Source: Kitagawia praeruptora (taxonomy: Eukaryota > Streptophyta > Magnoliopsida > Apiales > Apiaceae). From it: a DNA stretch of 64,000 nucleotides. Both the position numbers and the translations under genes were made by a program. Under the pieces are notes generated by a model, which saw nothing but the letters and a program-made list of their open reading frames with translations, searched no databases and was not told where the DNA came from. The DNA is taken from contig CM075351.1 in NCBI GenBank assembly GCA_037693485.1, positions 102,132,001 to 102,196,000 of the forward strand. Direction: 5' to 3'. This document shows positions 19,715 to 34,980 of this stretch, piece after piece. Positions within the stretch are counted from its first letter, which is position 1. Every line of letters begins with the position of its first letter.

Positions 19715-22700
19715 TAACATCATCCGTACGATTAGATCGTTGGGAAAAAAATTTAAAAAAATGGATCATGTTCAATCGGTACGACACTAGTTCGAAGTAG
19801 TACGACATTTGGCGGGTTTAGATGATAAACACTCACAAGACTTATATATTTTTCTAACTTTTTGTGCACTTCAATAAAATTGGTATATAACATCGTCCGT
19901 ACGATTGGATTGTTGGGAAAAAAATTTAAAAAAATGGATCATGTTCAATCGGTACGACACTAGTTCGAAGTAGTACGACATTTGGCGGGTTTAGATGATA
20001 AACACTCACAAGACTTATATATTTTTCTAACTTTTTGTGCACTTCACTAAAATTGGTATATAACATCGTCCGTACGATTGGATCGTTGGGAAAAAAATTT
20101 AAAAAAATGTTTTCCGGACATTATAATAGTTTGACCAAGTAGTACTTTGATAGTTGACCATTAAAATTGCATACAAGAATGATTCGTTTTTTCCTAAATT
20201 TTCGTACACATCACTAAAATCACTATATAACATCATCCGTACGGTTGGATCATTGGGAAAAAAATTTAAAAAAATGGATCATGTTCAATCGGTACAACAC
20301 TAGTTCGAAGTAGTACGACATTTGGCGGGTTTAGATGATAAACACTCACAAGAATGATATATTTTTCTAACTTTTTGTGCACTTCACTAAAATTGGTATA
20401 TAACATCATCCGTACGATTGGATCGTTGGGAAAAAAATTTAAAAAAATGGATCATGTTCAATCGGTACGACACTAGTTCGAAGTAGTACGACATTTGGCG
20501 GGTTTAGATGATAAACACTCACAAGAATTATATATTTTTCTAACTTTTTGTGCACTTCACTAAAATTGGTATATAACATCGTCCGTACGATTGGATCGTT
20601 GGGAAAAAAATTTAAAAAAATGGATCATGTTCAATCGGTACGACACTAGTTCGAAGTAGTACGACATTTGGCGGGTTTAGATGATAAACACTCACAAGAA
20701 TGATATATTTTTATAACGTTTTGTGCACTTCACTAAAATTGGTATATAACATCATCCGTACGATTGGATCGTTGGGAAAAAAATTTAAAAAAATGGATCA
20801 TGTTCAATCGGTATGACACTAGTTCGAAGTAGTACGACATTTGGCGGGTTTAGATGATAAACACTCACAAGAATGATATATTTTCTAACTTTTTGTGCAC
20901 TTCACTAAAATTGCTATATAACATCATCCGTACGATTGGATCATTGGGGAAAAAAATTTAAAAAAATGGATCATGTTCAATCGGTACGACACTAGTTCGA
21001 AGTAGTACGACATTTGGCGGGTTTAGATGATAAACACTCACAAGAATGATATATTTTTCTAACTTTTTGTGCACTTCACTAAAATTGGTATATAACATCA
21101 TCCGTACGATTGGACCGTTGGGGAAAAAAAATTAAAAAAATGGATCATGTTCAATCGGTACGACACTAGTTCGAAGTAGTACGACATTTGGCGGGTTTAG
21201 ATGATAAACACTCACAAGAATGATATATTTTTCTAACTTTTTGTGAACTTCACTAAAATTGGTATATAACATCATCCGTACGATTGGATCGTTGGGAAAA
21301 AAATTTAAAAAATGGATCATGTTCAATCGGTACGACACTAGTTCGAAGTAGTACGACATTTGGCGGGTTTAGATGATAAATACTCACAAGAATTATATAT
21401 TTTTCTAACTTTTTGTGCACTTCACTAAAATTGGTATATAACATCGTCCGTACGATTGGATCGTTGGGAAAAAAATTTAAAAAAATGGATCATGTTCAAT
21501 CGGTACGACACTAGTTCGAAGTAGTACGACATTTGGCGGGTTTAGATGATAAACACTCACAAGAATGATATATTTTTATAACGTTTGGTGCACTTCACTA
21601 AAATTGGTATATAACATCATCCGTACGATTGGATCGTTGGGAAAAAAATTTAAAAAAATGGATCATGTTCAATCGGTACGACACTAGTTCGAAGTAGTAC
21701 GACATTTGGCGGGTTTAGATGATAAACACTCACAAGAATGATATATTTTTCTAACTTTTTGTGCACTTCACTAAAATTGGTATATAACATCATCTGTACG
21801 ATTAGATCGTTGGGAAAAAAATTTAAAAAAATGGATCATGCTAAATCGGTACGACACTAGTTCGAAGTAGTACGACATTTGGCGGGTTTAGATGATAAAC
21901 ACTCACAAGAATGATATATTTTTCTAACTTTTTGGGCACTTCACTAAAATTGGTATATAACATCATCCGTACGATTGGATCGTTGGGAAAAAAATTTAAA
22001 AAAATGTTTTCCGGACATTATAATAGTTTGACCAAGTAGTACTTTGATAGTTGACCATTAAAATTGCATACAAGAATGATTCGTTTTTTCCTAAATTTTC
22101 GTACACATCACTAAAATCACTATATAACATCATCCGTACGGTTGGATCATTGGGAAAAAAATTTAAAAAAATGGATCATGTTCAATCGGTACAACACTAG
22201 TTCGAAGTAGTACGACATTTGGCGGGTTTAGATGATAAACACTCACAAGAATGATATATTTTTCTAACTTTTTGTGCACTTCACTAAAATTGGTATATAA
22301 CATCATCCGTACGATTGGATCGTTGGGAAAAAAATTTAAAAAAATGTTTTCCGGACATTATAATAGTTTGACCAAGTAGTACTTTGATAGTTGACCATTA
22401 AAATTGCATACAAGAATGATTCGTTTTTTCCTAAATTTTCGTACACATCACTAAAATCACTATATAACATCATCCGTACGGTTGGATCATTGGGAAAAAA
22501 ATTTAAAAAAATGGATCATGTTCAATCGGTACAACACTAGTTCGAAGTAGTACGACATTTGGCGGGTTTAGATGATAAACACTCACAAGAATGATATATT
22601 TTTCTAACTTTTTGTGCACTTCACTAAAATTGGTATATAACATCATCCGTACGATTGGATCGTTGGGAAAAAAATTTAAAAAAATGGATCATGTTCAATC

Positions 22701-23719
22701 GGTACGACACTAGTTCGAAGTAGTACGACATTTGGCGGGTTTAGATGATAAACACTCACAAGAATGATATATTTTTCTAACGTTTTGTGCACTTCACTAA
22801 AATTGGTATATAACATCATCCGTACGATTGGATCGTTGGGAAAAAAATTTAAAAAAATGGATCATGTTCAATCGGTACGACACTAGTTCGAAGTAGTACG
22901 ACATTTGGCGGGTTCAGATGATAAACACTCACAAGAATGATATATTTTTCTAACTTTTTGTGCACTTCACTAAAATTGGTATATAACATCATCCGTACGA
23001 TTAGATCGTTGGGAAAAAAATTTAAAAAAATGGATCATGTTCAATCGGTACGACACTAGTTCGAAGTAGTACGACATTTGGCGGGTTTAGATGATAAACA
23101 CTCACAAGAATGATATATTTTTCTAACTTTTTGTGCACTTCACTAAAATTGGTATATAACATCATCCGTACGATTGGATCGTTGGGAAAAAAATTTAAAA
23201 AAATGGATCATGTTCAATCGGTATGACACTAGTTCGAAGTAGTACGACATTTGGCGGGTTTAGATGATAAACACTCACAAGAATGATATGTTTTTCTAAC
23301 GTTTTGTGCACTTCACTAAAATTGGTATATAACATCATCCGTACGATTGGATCGTTGGGAAAAAAATTTAAAAAAATGGATCATGTTCAATCGGTACGAC
23401 ACTAGTTCGAAGTAGTACGACATTTGGCGGGTTTAGATGATAAACACTCACAAGAATGATATATTTTTCTAACTTTTTGTGCACTTCACTAAAATTGGTA
23501 TATAACATCATCCGTACGATTAGCTCGTTGGGAAAAAAAATTAAAAAAATGGATCATGTTCAATCGGTACGACACTAGTTCGAAGTAGTACGACATTTGG
23601 CGGGTTTAGATGATAAACACTCACAAGAATGATATATTTTTCTAACTTTTTGTGCAATTCACTAAAATTGGTATATAACATCATCCGTACGATTGGATCA
23701 TTGGGGGAAAAAAATTAAA

Positions 23720-26700
23720 AAAATGGATCATGTTCAATCGGTACGACACTAGTTTGAAGTAGTACGCCATTTGGCGGGTTTAGATGATAAACACTCACAA
23801 GAATGATATATTTTTCTAACTTTTTGTGCACTTCACTAAAATTGGTATATAACATCATCCGTACGATTGGATTGTTGGGAAAAAAATTTAAAAAAATGGA
23901 TCATGTTCAATCGGTACGACACTAGTTCGAAGTAGTACGACATTTGGCGGGTTTAGATGATAAACACTCACAAGAATGATATATTTTCCTAACTTTTTGT
24001 GCACTTCACTAAAATTGGTTTATAACATCATCCGTACGATTGGATCGTTGGGGAAAAAAATTTAAAAAAATGGATCATGTTCAATCGGTACGACACTAGT
24101 TCGAAGTAGTACGACATTTGGCGGGTTTAGATGATAAACACTCACAAGAATGATATATTTTTCTGACTTTTTGTGCACTTGACTAAAATTGGTATATAAC
24201 ATCATCCGTACGATTGGATCATTGGGAAAAAAATTTAAAAAAATGGATCATGTTCAATCGGTACGACACTAGTTCGAAGTAGTACGACATTTGGCGGGTT
24301 TAGATGATAAACACTCACAAGAATTATATATTTTTCTAACTTTTTGTGCACTTCAATAAAATTGGTATATAACATCGTCCGTACGATTGGATTGTTGGGA
24401 AAAAAATTTAAAAAAATGGATCATGTTCAATCGGTACGACACTAGTTCGAAGTAGTACGACATTTGGCGGGTTTAGATGATAAACACTCACAAGACTTAT
24501 ATATTTTTCTAACTTTTTGTGCACTTCACTAAAATTGGTATATAACATCGTCCGTACGATTGGATCGTTGGGAAAAAAATTTAAAAAAATGTTTTCCGGA
24601 CATTATAATAGTTTGACCAAGTAGTACTTTGATAGTTGACCATTAAAATTGCATACAAGAATGATTCGTTTTTTCCTAAATTTTCGTACACATCACTAAA
24701 ATCACTATATAACATCATCCGTACGGTTGGATCATTGGGAAAAAAATTTAAAAAATGGATCATGTTCAATCGGTACAACACTAGTTCGAAGTAGTACGAC
24801 ATTTGGCGGGTTTAGATGATAAACACTCACAAGAATGATATATTTTTCTAACTTTTTGTGCACTTCACTAAAATTGGTATATAACATCATCCGTACGATT
24901 GGATTGTTGGGAAAAAAATTTAAAAAAATGGATCATGTTCAATCGGTACGACACTAGTTCGAAGTAGTACGACATTTGGCGGGTTTAGATGATAAACACT
25001 CACAAGAATGATATATTTTCCTAACTTTTTGTGCACTTCACTAAAATTGGTATATAACATCATCCGTACGATTGGATCGTTGGGGAAAAAAATTTAAAAA
25101 AATGGATCATGTTCAATCGGTACGACACTAGTTCGAAGTAGTACGACATTTGGCGGGTTTAGATGATAAACACTCACAAGAATGATATATTTTTCTGACT
25201 TTTTGTGCACTTGACTAAAATTGGTATATAACATCATCCGTATGATTGGATCATTGGGAAAAAAATTTAAAAAAATGGATCATGTTCAATCGGTACGACA
25301 CTAGTTCGAAGTAGTACGACATTTGGCGGGTTTAGATGATAAACACTCACAAGAATTATATATTTTTCTAACTTTTTGTGCACTTCAATAAAATTGGTAT
25401 ATAACATCGTCCGTACGATTGGATTGTTGGGAAAAAAATTTAAAAAAATGGATCATGTTCAATCGGTACGACACTAGTTCGAAGTAGTACGACATTTGGC
25501 GGGTTTAGATGATAAACACTCACAAGACTTATATATTTTTCTAACTTTTTGTGCACTTCACTAAAATTGGTATATAACATCGTCCGTACGATTGGATCGT
25601 TGGGAAAAAAATTTAAAAAAATGTTTTCCGGACATTATAATAGTTTGACCAAGTAGTACTTTGATAGTTGACCATTAAAATTGCATACAAGAATGATTCG
25701 TTTTTTCCTAAATTTTCGTACACATCACTAAAATCACTATATAACATCATCCGTACGGTTGGATCATTGGGAAAAAAATTTAAAAAATGGATCATGTTCA
25801 ATCGGTACAACACTAGTTCGAAGTAGTACGACATTTGGCGGGTTTAGATGATAAACACTCACAAGAATGATATATTTTTCTAACTTTTTGTGCACTTCAC
25901 TAAAATTGGTATATAACATCATCCGTACGATTGGATCGTTGGGAAAAAAATTTAAAAAAATGGATCATGTTCAATCGGTACGACACTAGTTCGAAGTAGT
26001 ACGACATTTGGCGGGTTTAGATGATAAACACTCACAAGAATGATATATTTTTCTAACGTTTTGTGCACTTCACTAAAATTGGTATATAACATCATCCGTA
26101 CGATTGGATCGTTGGGAAAAAAATTTAAAAAAATGGATCATGTTCAATCGGTACGACACTAGTTCGAAGTAGTACGACATTTGGCGGGTTCAGATGATAA
26201 ACACTCACAAGAATGATATATTTTTCTAACGTTTTGTGCACTTCACTAAAATTGGTATATAACATCATCCGTACGATTGGATCGTTGGGAAAAAAATTTA
26301 AAAAAATGGATCATGTTCAATCGGTACGACACTAGTTTGAAGTAGTACGCCATTTGGCGGGTTTAGATGATAAACACTCACAAGAATGATATATTTTTCT
26401 AACTTTTTGTGCACTTCACTAAAATTGGTATATAACATCATCCGTACGATTGGATTGTTGGGAAAAAAATTTAAAAAAATGGATCATGTTCAATCGGTAC
26501 GACACTAGTTCGAAGTAGTACGACATTTGGCGGGTTCAGATGATAAACACTCACAAGAATGATATATTTTCCTAACTTTTTGTGCACTTCACTAAAATTG
26601 GTATATAACATCATCCGTACGATTGGATCGTTGGGGAAAAAAATTTAAAAAAATGGATCATGTTCAATCGGTACGACACTAGTTCGAAGTAGTACGACAT

Positions 26701-29700
26701 TTGGCGGGTTTAGATGATAAACACTCACAAGAATGATATATTTTTCTGACTTTTTGTGCACTTGACTAAAATTGGTATATAACATCATCCGTACGATTGG
26801 ATCATTGGGAAAAAAATTTAAAAAAATGGATCATGTTCAATCGGTACGACACTAGTTCGAAGTAGTACGACATTTGGCGAGTTTAGATGATAAACACTCA
26901 CAAGAATTATATATTTTTCTAACTTTTTGTGCACTTCAATAAAATTGGTATATAACATCGTCCGTACGATTGGATTGTTGGGAAAAAAATTTAAAAAAAT
27001 GGATCATGTTCAATCGGTACGACACTAGTTCGAAGTAGTACGACATTTGGCGGGTTTAGATGATAAACACTCACAAGACTTATATATTTTTCTAACTTTT
27101 TGTGCACTTCACTAAAATTGGTATATAACATCGTCCGTACGATTGGATCGTTGGGAAAAAAATTTAAAAAAATGTTTTCCGGACATTATAATAGTTTGAC
27201 CAAGTAGTACTTTGATAGTTGACCATTAAAATTGCATACAAGAATGATTCGTTTTTTCCTAAATTTTCGTACACATCACTAAAATCACTATATAACATCA
27301 TCCGTACGGTTGGATCATTGGGAAAAAAATTTAAAAAATGGATCATGTTCAATCGGTACAACACTAGTTCGAAGTAGTACGACATTTGGCGGGTTTAGAT
27401 GATAAACACTCACAAGAATGATATATTTTTCTAACTTTTTGTGCACTTCACTAAAATTGGTATATAACATCATCCGTACGATTGGATCGTTGGGAAAAAA
27501 ATTTAAAAAAATGGATCATGTTCAATCGGTACGACACTAGTTCGAAGTAGTACGACATTTGGCGGGTTTAGATGATAAACACTCACAAGAATGATATATT
27601 TTTCTAACGTTTTGTGCACTTCACTAAAATTGGTATATAACATCATCCGTACGATTGGATCGTTGGGAAAAAAATTTAAAAAAATGGATCATGTTCAATC
27701 GGTACGACACTAGTTCGAAGTAGTACGACATTTGGCGGGTTCAGATGATAAACACTCACAAGAATGATATATTTTTCTAACGTTTTGTGCACTTCACTAA
27801 AATTGGTATATAACATCATCCGTACGATTGGATCGTTGGGAAAAAAATTTAAAAAAATGGATCATGTTCAATCGGTACGACACTAGTTTGAAGTAGTACG
27901 CCATTTGGCGGGTTTAGATGATAAACACTCACAAGAATGATATATTTTTCTAACTTTTTGTGCACTTCACTAAAATTGGTATATAACATCATCCGTACGA
28001 TTGGATTGTTGGGAAAAAAATTTAAAAAAATGGATCATGTTCAATCGGTACGACACTAGTTCGAAGTAGTACGACATTTGGCGGGTTTAGATGATAAACA
28101 CTCACAAGAATGATATATTTTCCTAACTTTTTGTGCACTTCACTAAAATTGGTATATAACATCATCCGTACGATTGGATCGTTGGGGAAAAAAATTTAAA
28201 AAAATGGATCATGTTCAATCGGTACGACACTAGTTCGAAGTAGTACGACATTTGGCGGGTTTAGATGATAAACACTCACAAGAATGATATATTTTTCTGA
28301 CTTTTTGTGCACTTGACTAAAATTGGTATATAACATCATCCGTACGATTGGATCATTGGGAAAAAAATTTAAAAAAATGGATCATGTTCAATCGGTACGA
28401 CACTAGTTCGAAGTAGTACGACATTTGGCGGGTTTAGATGATAAACACTCACAAGAATTATATATTTTTCTAACTTTTTGTGCACTTCAATAAAATTGGT
28501 ATATAACATCGTCCGTACGATTGGATTGTTGGGAAAAAAATTTAAAAAAATGGATCATGTTCAATCGGTACGACACTAGTTCGATGTAGTACGACATTTG
28601 GCGGGTTTAGATGATAAACACTCACAAGACTTATATATTTTTCTAACTTTTTGTGCACTTCACTAAAATTGGTATATAACATCGTCCGTACGATTGGATC
28701 GTTGGGAAAAAAATTTAAAAAAATGTTTTCCGGACATTATAATAGTTTGACCAAGTAGTACTTTGATAGTTGACCATTAAAATTGCATACAAGAATGATT
28801 CGTTTTTTCCTAAATTTTCGTACACATCACTAAAATCACTATATAACATCATCCGTACGGTTGGATCATTGGGAAAAAAATTTAAAAAATGGATCATGTT
28901 CAATCGGTACAACACTAGTTCGAAGTAGTACGACATTTGGCGGGTTTAGATGATAAACACTCACAAGAATGATATATTTTTCTAACTTTTTGTGCACTTC
29001 ACTAAAATTGGTATATAACATCATCCGTACGATTGGATCGTTGGGAAAAAAATTTAAAAAAATGGATCATGTTCAATCGGTACGACACTAGTTCGAAGTA
29101 GTACGACATTTGGCGGGTTTAGATGATAAACACTCACAAGAATGATATATTTTTCTAACGTTTTGTGCACTTCACTAAAATTGGTATATAACATCATCCG
29201 TACGATTGGATCGTTGGGAAAAAAATTTAAAAAAATGGATCATGTTCAATCGGTACGACACTAGTTCGAAGTAGTACGACATTTGGCGGGTTCAGATGAT
29301 AAACACTCACAAGAATGATATATTTTTCTAACGTTTTGTGCACTTCACTAAAATTGGTATATAACATCATCCGTACGATTGGATCGTTGGGAAAAAAATT
29401 TAAAAAAATGGATCATGTTCAATCGGTACGACACTAGTTTGAAGTAGTACGCCATTTGGCGGGTTTAGATGATAAACACTCACAAGAATGATATATTTTT
29501 CTAACTTTTTGTGCACTTCACTAAAATTGGTATATAACATCATCCGTACGATTGGATTGTTGGGAAAAAAATTTAAAAAAATGGATCATGTTCAATCGGT
29601 ACGACACTAGTTCGAAGTAGTACGACATTTGGCGGGTTTAGATGATAAACACTCACAAGAATGATATATTTTCCTAACTTTTTGTGCACTTCACTAAAAT

Positions 29701-32700
29701 TGGTATATAACATCATCCGTACGATTGGATCGTTGGGGAAAAAAATTTAAAAAAATGGATCATGTTCAATCGGTACGACACTAGTTCGAAGTAGTACGAC
29801 ATTTGGCGGGTTTAGATGATAAACACTCACAAGAATGATATATTTTTCTGACTTTTTGTGCACTTGACTAAAATTGGTATATAACATCATCCGTACGATT
29901 GGATCATTGGGAAAAAAATTTAAAAAAATGGATCATGTTCAATCGGTACGACACTAGTTCGAAGTAGTACGACATTTGGCGGGTTTAGATGATAAACACT
30001 CACAAGAATTATATATTTTTCTAACTTTTTGTGCACTTCAATAAAATTGGTATATAACATCGTCCGTACGATTGGATTGTTGGGAAAAAAATTTAAAAAA
30101 ATGGATCATGTTCAATCGGTACGACACTAGTTCGAAGTAGTACGACATTTGGCGGGTTTAGATGATAAACACTCACAAGACTTATATATTTTTCTAACTT
30201 TTTGTGCACTTCACTAAAATTGGTATATAACATCGTCCGTACGATTGGATCGTTGGGAAAAAAATTTAAAAAAATGTTTTCCGGACATTATAATAGTTTG
30301 ACCAAGTAGTACTTTGATAGTTGACCATTAAAATTGCATACAAGAATGATTCGTTTTTTCCTAAATTTTCGTACACATCACTAAAATCACTATATAACAT
30401 CATCCGTACGGTTGGATCATTGGGAAAAAAATTTAAAAAATGGATCATGTTCAATCGGTACAACACTAGTTCGAAGTAGTACGACATTTGGCGGGTTTAG
30501 ATGATAAACACTCACAAGAATGATATATTTTTCTAACTTTTTGTGCACTTCACTAAAATTGGTATATAACATCATCCGTACGATTGGATCGTTGGGAAAA
30601 AAATTTAAAAAAATGGATCATGTTCAATCGGTACGACACTAGTTCGAAGTAGTACGACATTTGGCGGGTTTAGATGATAAACACTCACAAGAATGATATA
30701 TTTTTCTAACGTTTTGTGCACTTCACTAAAATTGGTATATAACATCATCCGTACGATTGGATCGTTGGGAAAAAAATTTAAAAAAATGGATCATGTTCAA
30801 TCGGTACGACACTAGTTCGAAGTAGTACGACATTTGGCGGGTTCAGATGATAAACACTCACAAGAATGATATATTTTTCTAACGTTTTGTGCACTTCACT
30901 AAAATTGGTATATAACATCATCCGTACGATTGGATCGTTGGGAAAAAAATTTAAAAAAATGGATCATGTTCAATCGGTACGACACTAGTTTGAAGTAGTA
31001 CGCCATTTGGCGGGTTTAGATGATAAACACTCACAAGAATGATATATTTTTCTAACTTTTTGTGCACTTCACTAAAATTGGTATATAACATCATCCGTAC
31101 GATTGGATTGTTGGGAAAAAAATTTAAAAAAATGGATCATGTTCAATCGGTACGACACTAGTTCGAAGTAGTACGACATTTGGCGGGTTTAGATGATAAA
31201 CACTCACAAGAATGATATATTTTCCTAACTTTTTGTGCACTTCACTAAAATTGGTATATAACATCATCCGTACGATTGGATCGTTGGGGAAAAAAATTTA
31301 AAAAAATGGATCATGTTCAATCGGTACGACACTAGTTCGAAGTAGTACGACATTTGGCGGGTTTAGATGATAAACACTCACAAGAATGATATATTTTTCT
31401 GACTTTTTGTGCACTTGACTAAAATTGGTATATAACATCATCCGTACGATTGGATCATTGGGAAAAAAATTTAAAAAAATGGATCATGTTCAATCGGTAC
31501 GACACTAGTTCGAAGTAGTACGACATTTGGCGGGTTTAGATGATAAACACTCACAAGAATTATATATTTTTCTAACTTTTTGTGCACTTCAATAAAATTG
31601 GTATATAACATCGTCCGTACGATTGGATTGTTGGGAAAAAAATTTAAAAAAATGGATCATGTTCAATCGGTACGACACTAGTTCGAAGTAGTACGACATT
31701 TGGCGGGTTTAGATGATAAACACTCACAAGACTTATATATTTTTCTAACTTTTTGTGCACTTCACTAAAATTGGTATATAACATCGTCCGTACGATTGGA
31801 TCGTTGGGAAAAAAATTTAAAAAAATGTTTTCCGGACATTATAATAGTTTGACCAAGTAGTACTTTGATAGTTGACCATTAAAATTGCATACAAGAATGA
31901 TTCGTTTTTTCCTAAATTTTCGTACACATCACTAAAATCACTATATAACATCATCCGTACGGTTGGATCATTGGGAAAAAAATTTAAAAAATGGATCATG
32001 TTCAATCGGTACAACACTAGTTCGAAGTAGTACGACATTTGGCGGGTTTAGATGATAAACACTCACAAGAATGATATATTTTTCTAACTTTTTGTGCACT
32101 TCACTAAAATTGGTATATAACATCATCCGTACGATTGGATTGTTGGGAAAAAAATTTAAAAAAATGGATCATGTTCAATCGGTACGACACTAGTTCGAAG
32201 TAGTACGACATTTGGCGGGTTTAGATGATAAACACTCACAAGAATGATATATTTTCCTAACTTTTTGTGCACTTCACTAAAATTGGTATATAACATCATC
32301 CGTACGATTGGATCGTTGGGGAAAAAAATTTAAAAAAATGGATCATGTTCAATCGGTACGACACTAGTTCGAAGTAGTACGACATTTGGCGGGTTTAGAT
32401 GATAAACACTCACAAGAATGATATATTTTTCTGACTTTTTGTGCACTTGACTAAAATTGGTATATAACATCATCCGTACGATTGGATCATTGGGAAAAAA
32501 ATTTAAAAAAATGGATCATGTTCAATCGGTACGACACTAGTTCGAAGTAGTACGACATTTGGCGGGTTTAGATGATAAACACTCACAAGAATTATATATT
32601 TTTCTAACTTTTTGTGCACTTCAATAAAATTGGTATATAACATCATCCGTACGATTGGATTGTTGGGAAAAAAATTTAAAAAAATGGATCATGTTCAATC

Positions 32701-34980
32701 GGTACGACACTAGTTCGAAGTAGTACGACATTTGGCGGGTTTAGATGATAAACACTCACAAGACTTATATATTTTTCTAACTTTTTGTGCACTTCACTAA
32801 AATTGGTATATAACATCGTCCGTACGATTGGATCGTTGGGAAAAAAATTTAAAAAAATGTTTTCCGGACATTATAATAGTTTGACCAAGTAGTACTTTGA
32901 TAGTTGACCATTAAAATTGCATACAAGAATGATTCGTTTTTTCCTAAATTTTCGTACACATCACTAAAATCACTATATAACATCATCCGTACGGTTGGAT
33001 CATTGGGAAAAAAATTTAAAAAATGGATCATGTTCAATCGGTACAACACTAGTTCGAAGTAGTACGACATTTGGCGGGTTTAGATGATAAACACTCACAA
33101 GAATGATATATTTTTCTAACTTTTTGTGCACTTCACTAAAATTGGTATATAACATCATCCGTACGATTGGATCGTTGGGAAAAAAATTAAAAAAAATGGA
33201 TCATGTTCAATCGGTACGACACTAGTTCGAAGTAGTACGACATTTGGCGGGTTTAGATGATAAACACTCACAAGAATGATATATTTTTCTAACGTTTTGT
33301 GCACTTCACTAAAATTGGTATATAACATCATCCGTACGATTGGATCGTTGGGAAAAAAATTTAAAAAAATGGATCATGTTCAATCGGTACGACACTAGTT
33401 CGAAGTAGTACGACAGTTGGCGGGTTCAGATGATAAACACTCACAAGAATGATATATTTTTCTAACTTTTTGTGCACTTCACTAAAATTGGTATATAACA
33501 TCATCCGTACGATTAGATCGTTGGGAAAAAAATTTAAAAAAATGGATCATGTTCAATCGGTACGACACTAGTTCGAAGTAGTAAGACATTTGGCGGGTTT
33601 AGATGATAAACACTCACAAGAATGATATATTTTTCTAACTTTTTGTGCACTTCACTAAAATTGGTATATAACATCATCCGTACGATTGGATCGTTGGGAA
33701 AAAAATTTAAAAAAATGGATCATGTTCAATCGGTACGACACTAGTTCGAAGTAGTACGACATTTGGCGGGTTTAGATGATAAACACTCACAAGAATGATA
33801 TGTTTTTCTAACGTTTTGTGCACTTCACTAAAATTGGTATATAACATCATCCGTACGATTGGATCGTTGGGAAAAAAATTTAAAAAAATGGATCATGTTC
33901 AATCGGTACGACACTAGTTCGAAGTAGTACGACATTTGGCGGGTTTAGATGATAAACACTCACAAGAATGATATATTTTTCTAACTTTTTGTTCACTTCA
34001 CTAAAATTGGTATATAACATCATCCGTACGATTAGCTCGTTAGGAAAAAAAATTAAAAAAATGGATCATGTTCAATCGGTACGACACTAGTTCGAAGTAG
34101 TACGACATTTGGCGGGTTTAGATGATAAACACTCACAAGAATGATATATTTTTCTAACGTTTTGTGCACTTCACTAAAATTGGTATATAACATCATCCGT
34201 ACGATTGGATCATTGGGAAAAAAATTTAAAAAAATGGATCATGTTCAATCGGTACAACACTAGTTCGAAGTAGTACGACATTTGGCGGGTTTAGATGATA
34301 AACACTCACAAGAATGATATATTTTTCTGACTTTTTGTGCACTTGACTAAAATTGGTATATAACATCATCCGTACGATTGGATCATTGGGAAAAAAATTT
34401 AAAAAAATGGATCATGTTCAATCGGTACGACACTAGTTCGAAGTAGTACGACATTTGGCGGGTTTAGATGATAAACACTCACAAGAATTATATATTTTTC
34501 TAACTTTTTGTGCACTTCAATAAAATTGGTATATAACATCGTCCGTACGATTGGATTGTTGGGAAAAAAATTTAAAAAAATGGATCATGTTCAATCGGTA
34601 CGACACTAGTTCGAAGTAGTACGACATTTGGCGGGTTTAGATGATAAACACTCACAAGACTTATATATTTTTCTAACTTTTTGTGCACTTCACTAAAATT
34701 GGTATATAACATCGTCCGTACGATTGGATCGTTGGGAAAAAAATTTAAAAAAATGTTTTCCGGACATTATAATAGTTTGACCAAGTAGTACTTTGATAGT
34801 TGACCATTAAAATTGCATACAAGAATGATTCGTTTTTTCCTAAATTTTCGTACACATCACTAAAATCACTATATAACATCATCCGTACGGTTGGATCATT
34901 GGGAAAAAAATTTAAAAAATGGATCATGTTCAATCGGTACAACACTAGTTCGAAGTAGTACGACATTTGGAGGGTTTAGA
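23720..34980. repeat. Nine-monomer higher-order repeat, 1,551 bp, near-identical copies
   Basis: The B monomer recurs at 25613, 27164, 28715, 30266 and 31817 (same reference base), exactly 1,551 bp apart, which is 8 x 173 + 167. The flanking intervals 24581-25613 and 31817-32849 are 1,032 bp (5 x 173 + 167), so they lack three A monomers. Each unit keeps the same ordered variants, for example TTCTGACTTTTTG, GTACGCCATTTGG, TTGGATTGTTGGG and CAAGACTTATATA. Copies differ by very few bases, for example GTTCGATGTAG near 28582 and TTGGCGAGTTT near 26874, which points to recent amplification. Confidence 0.93.
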
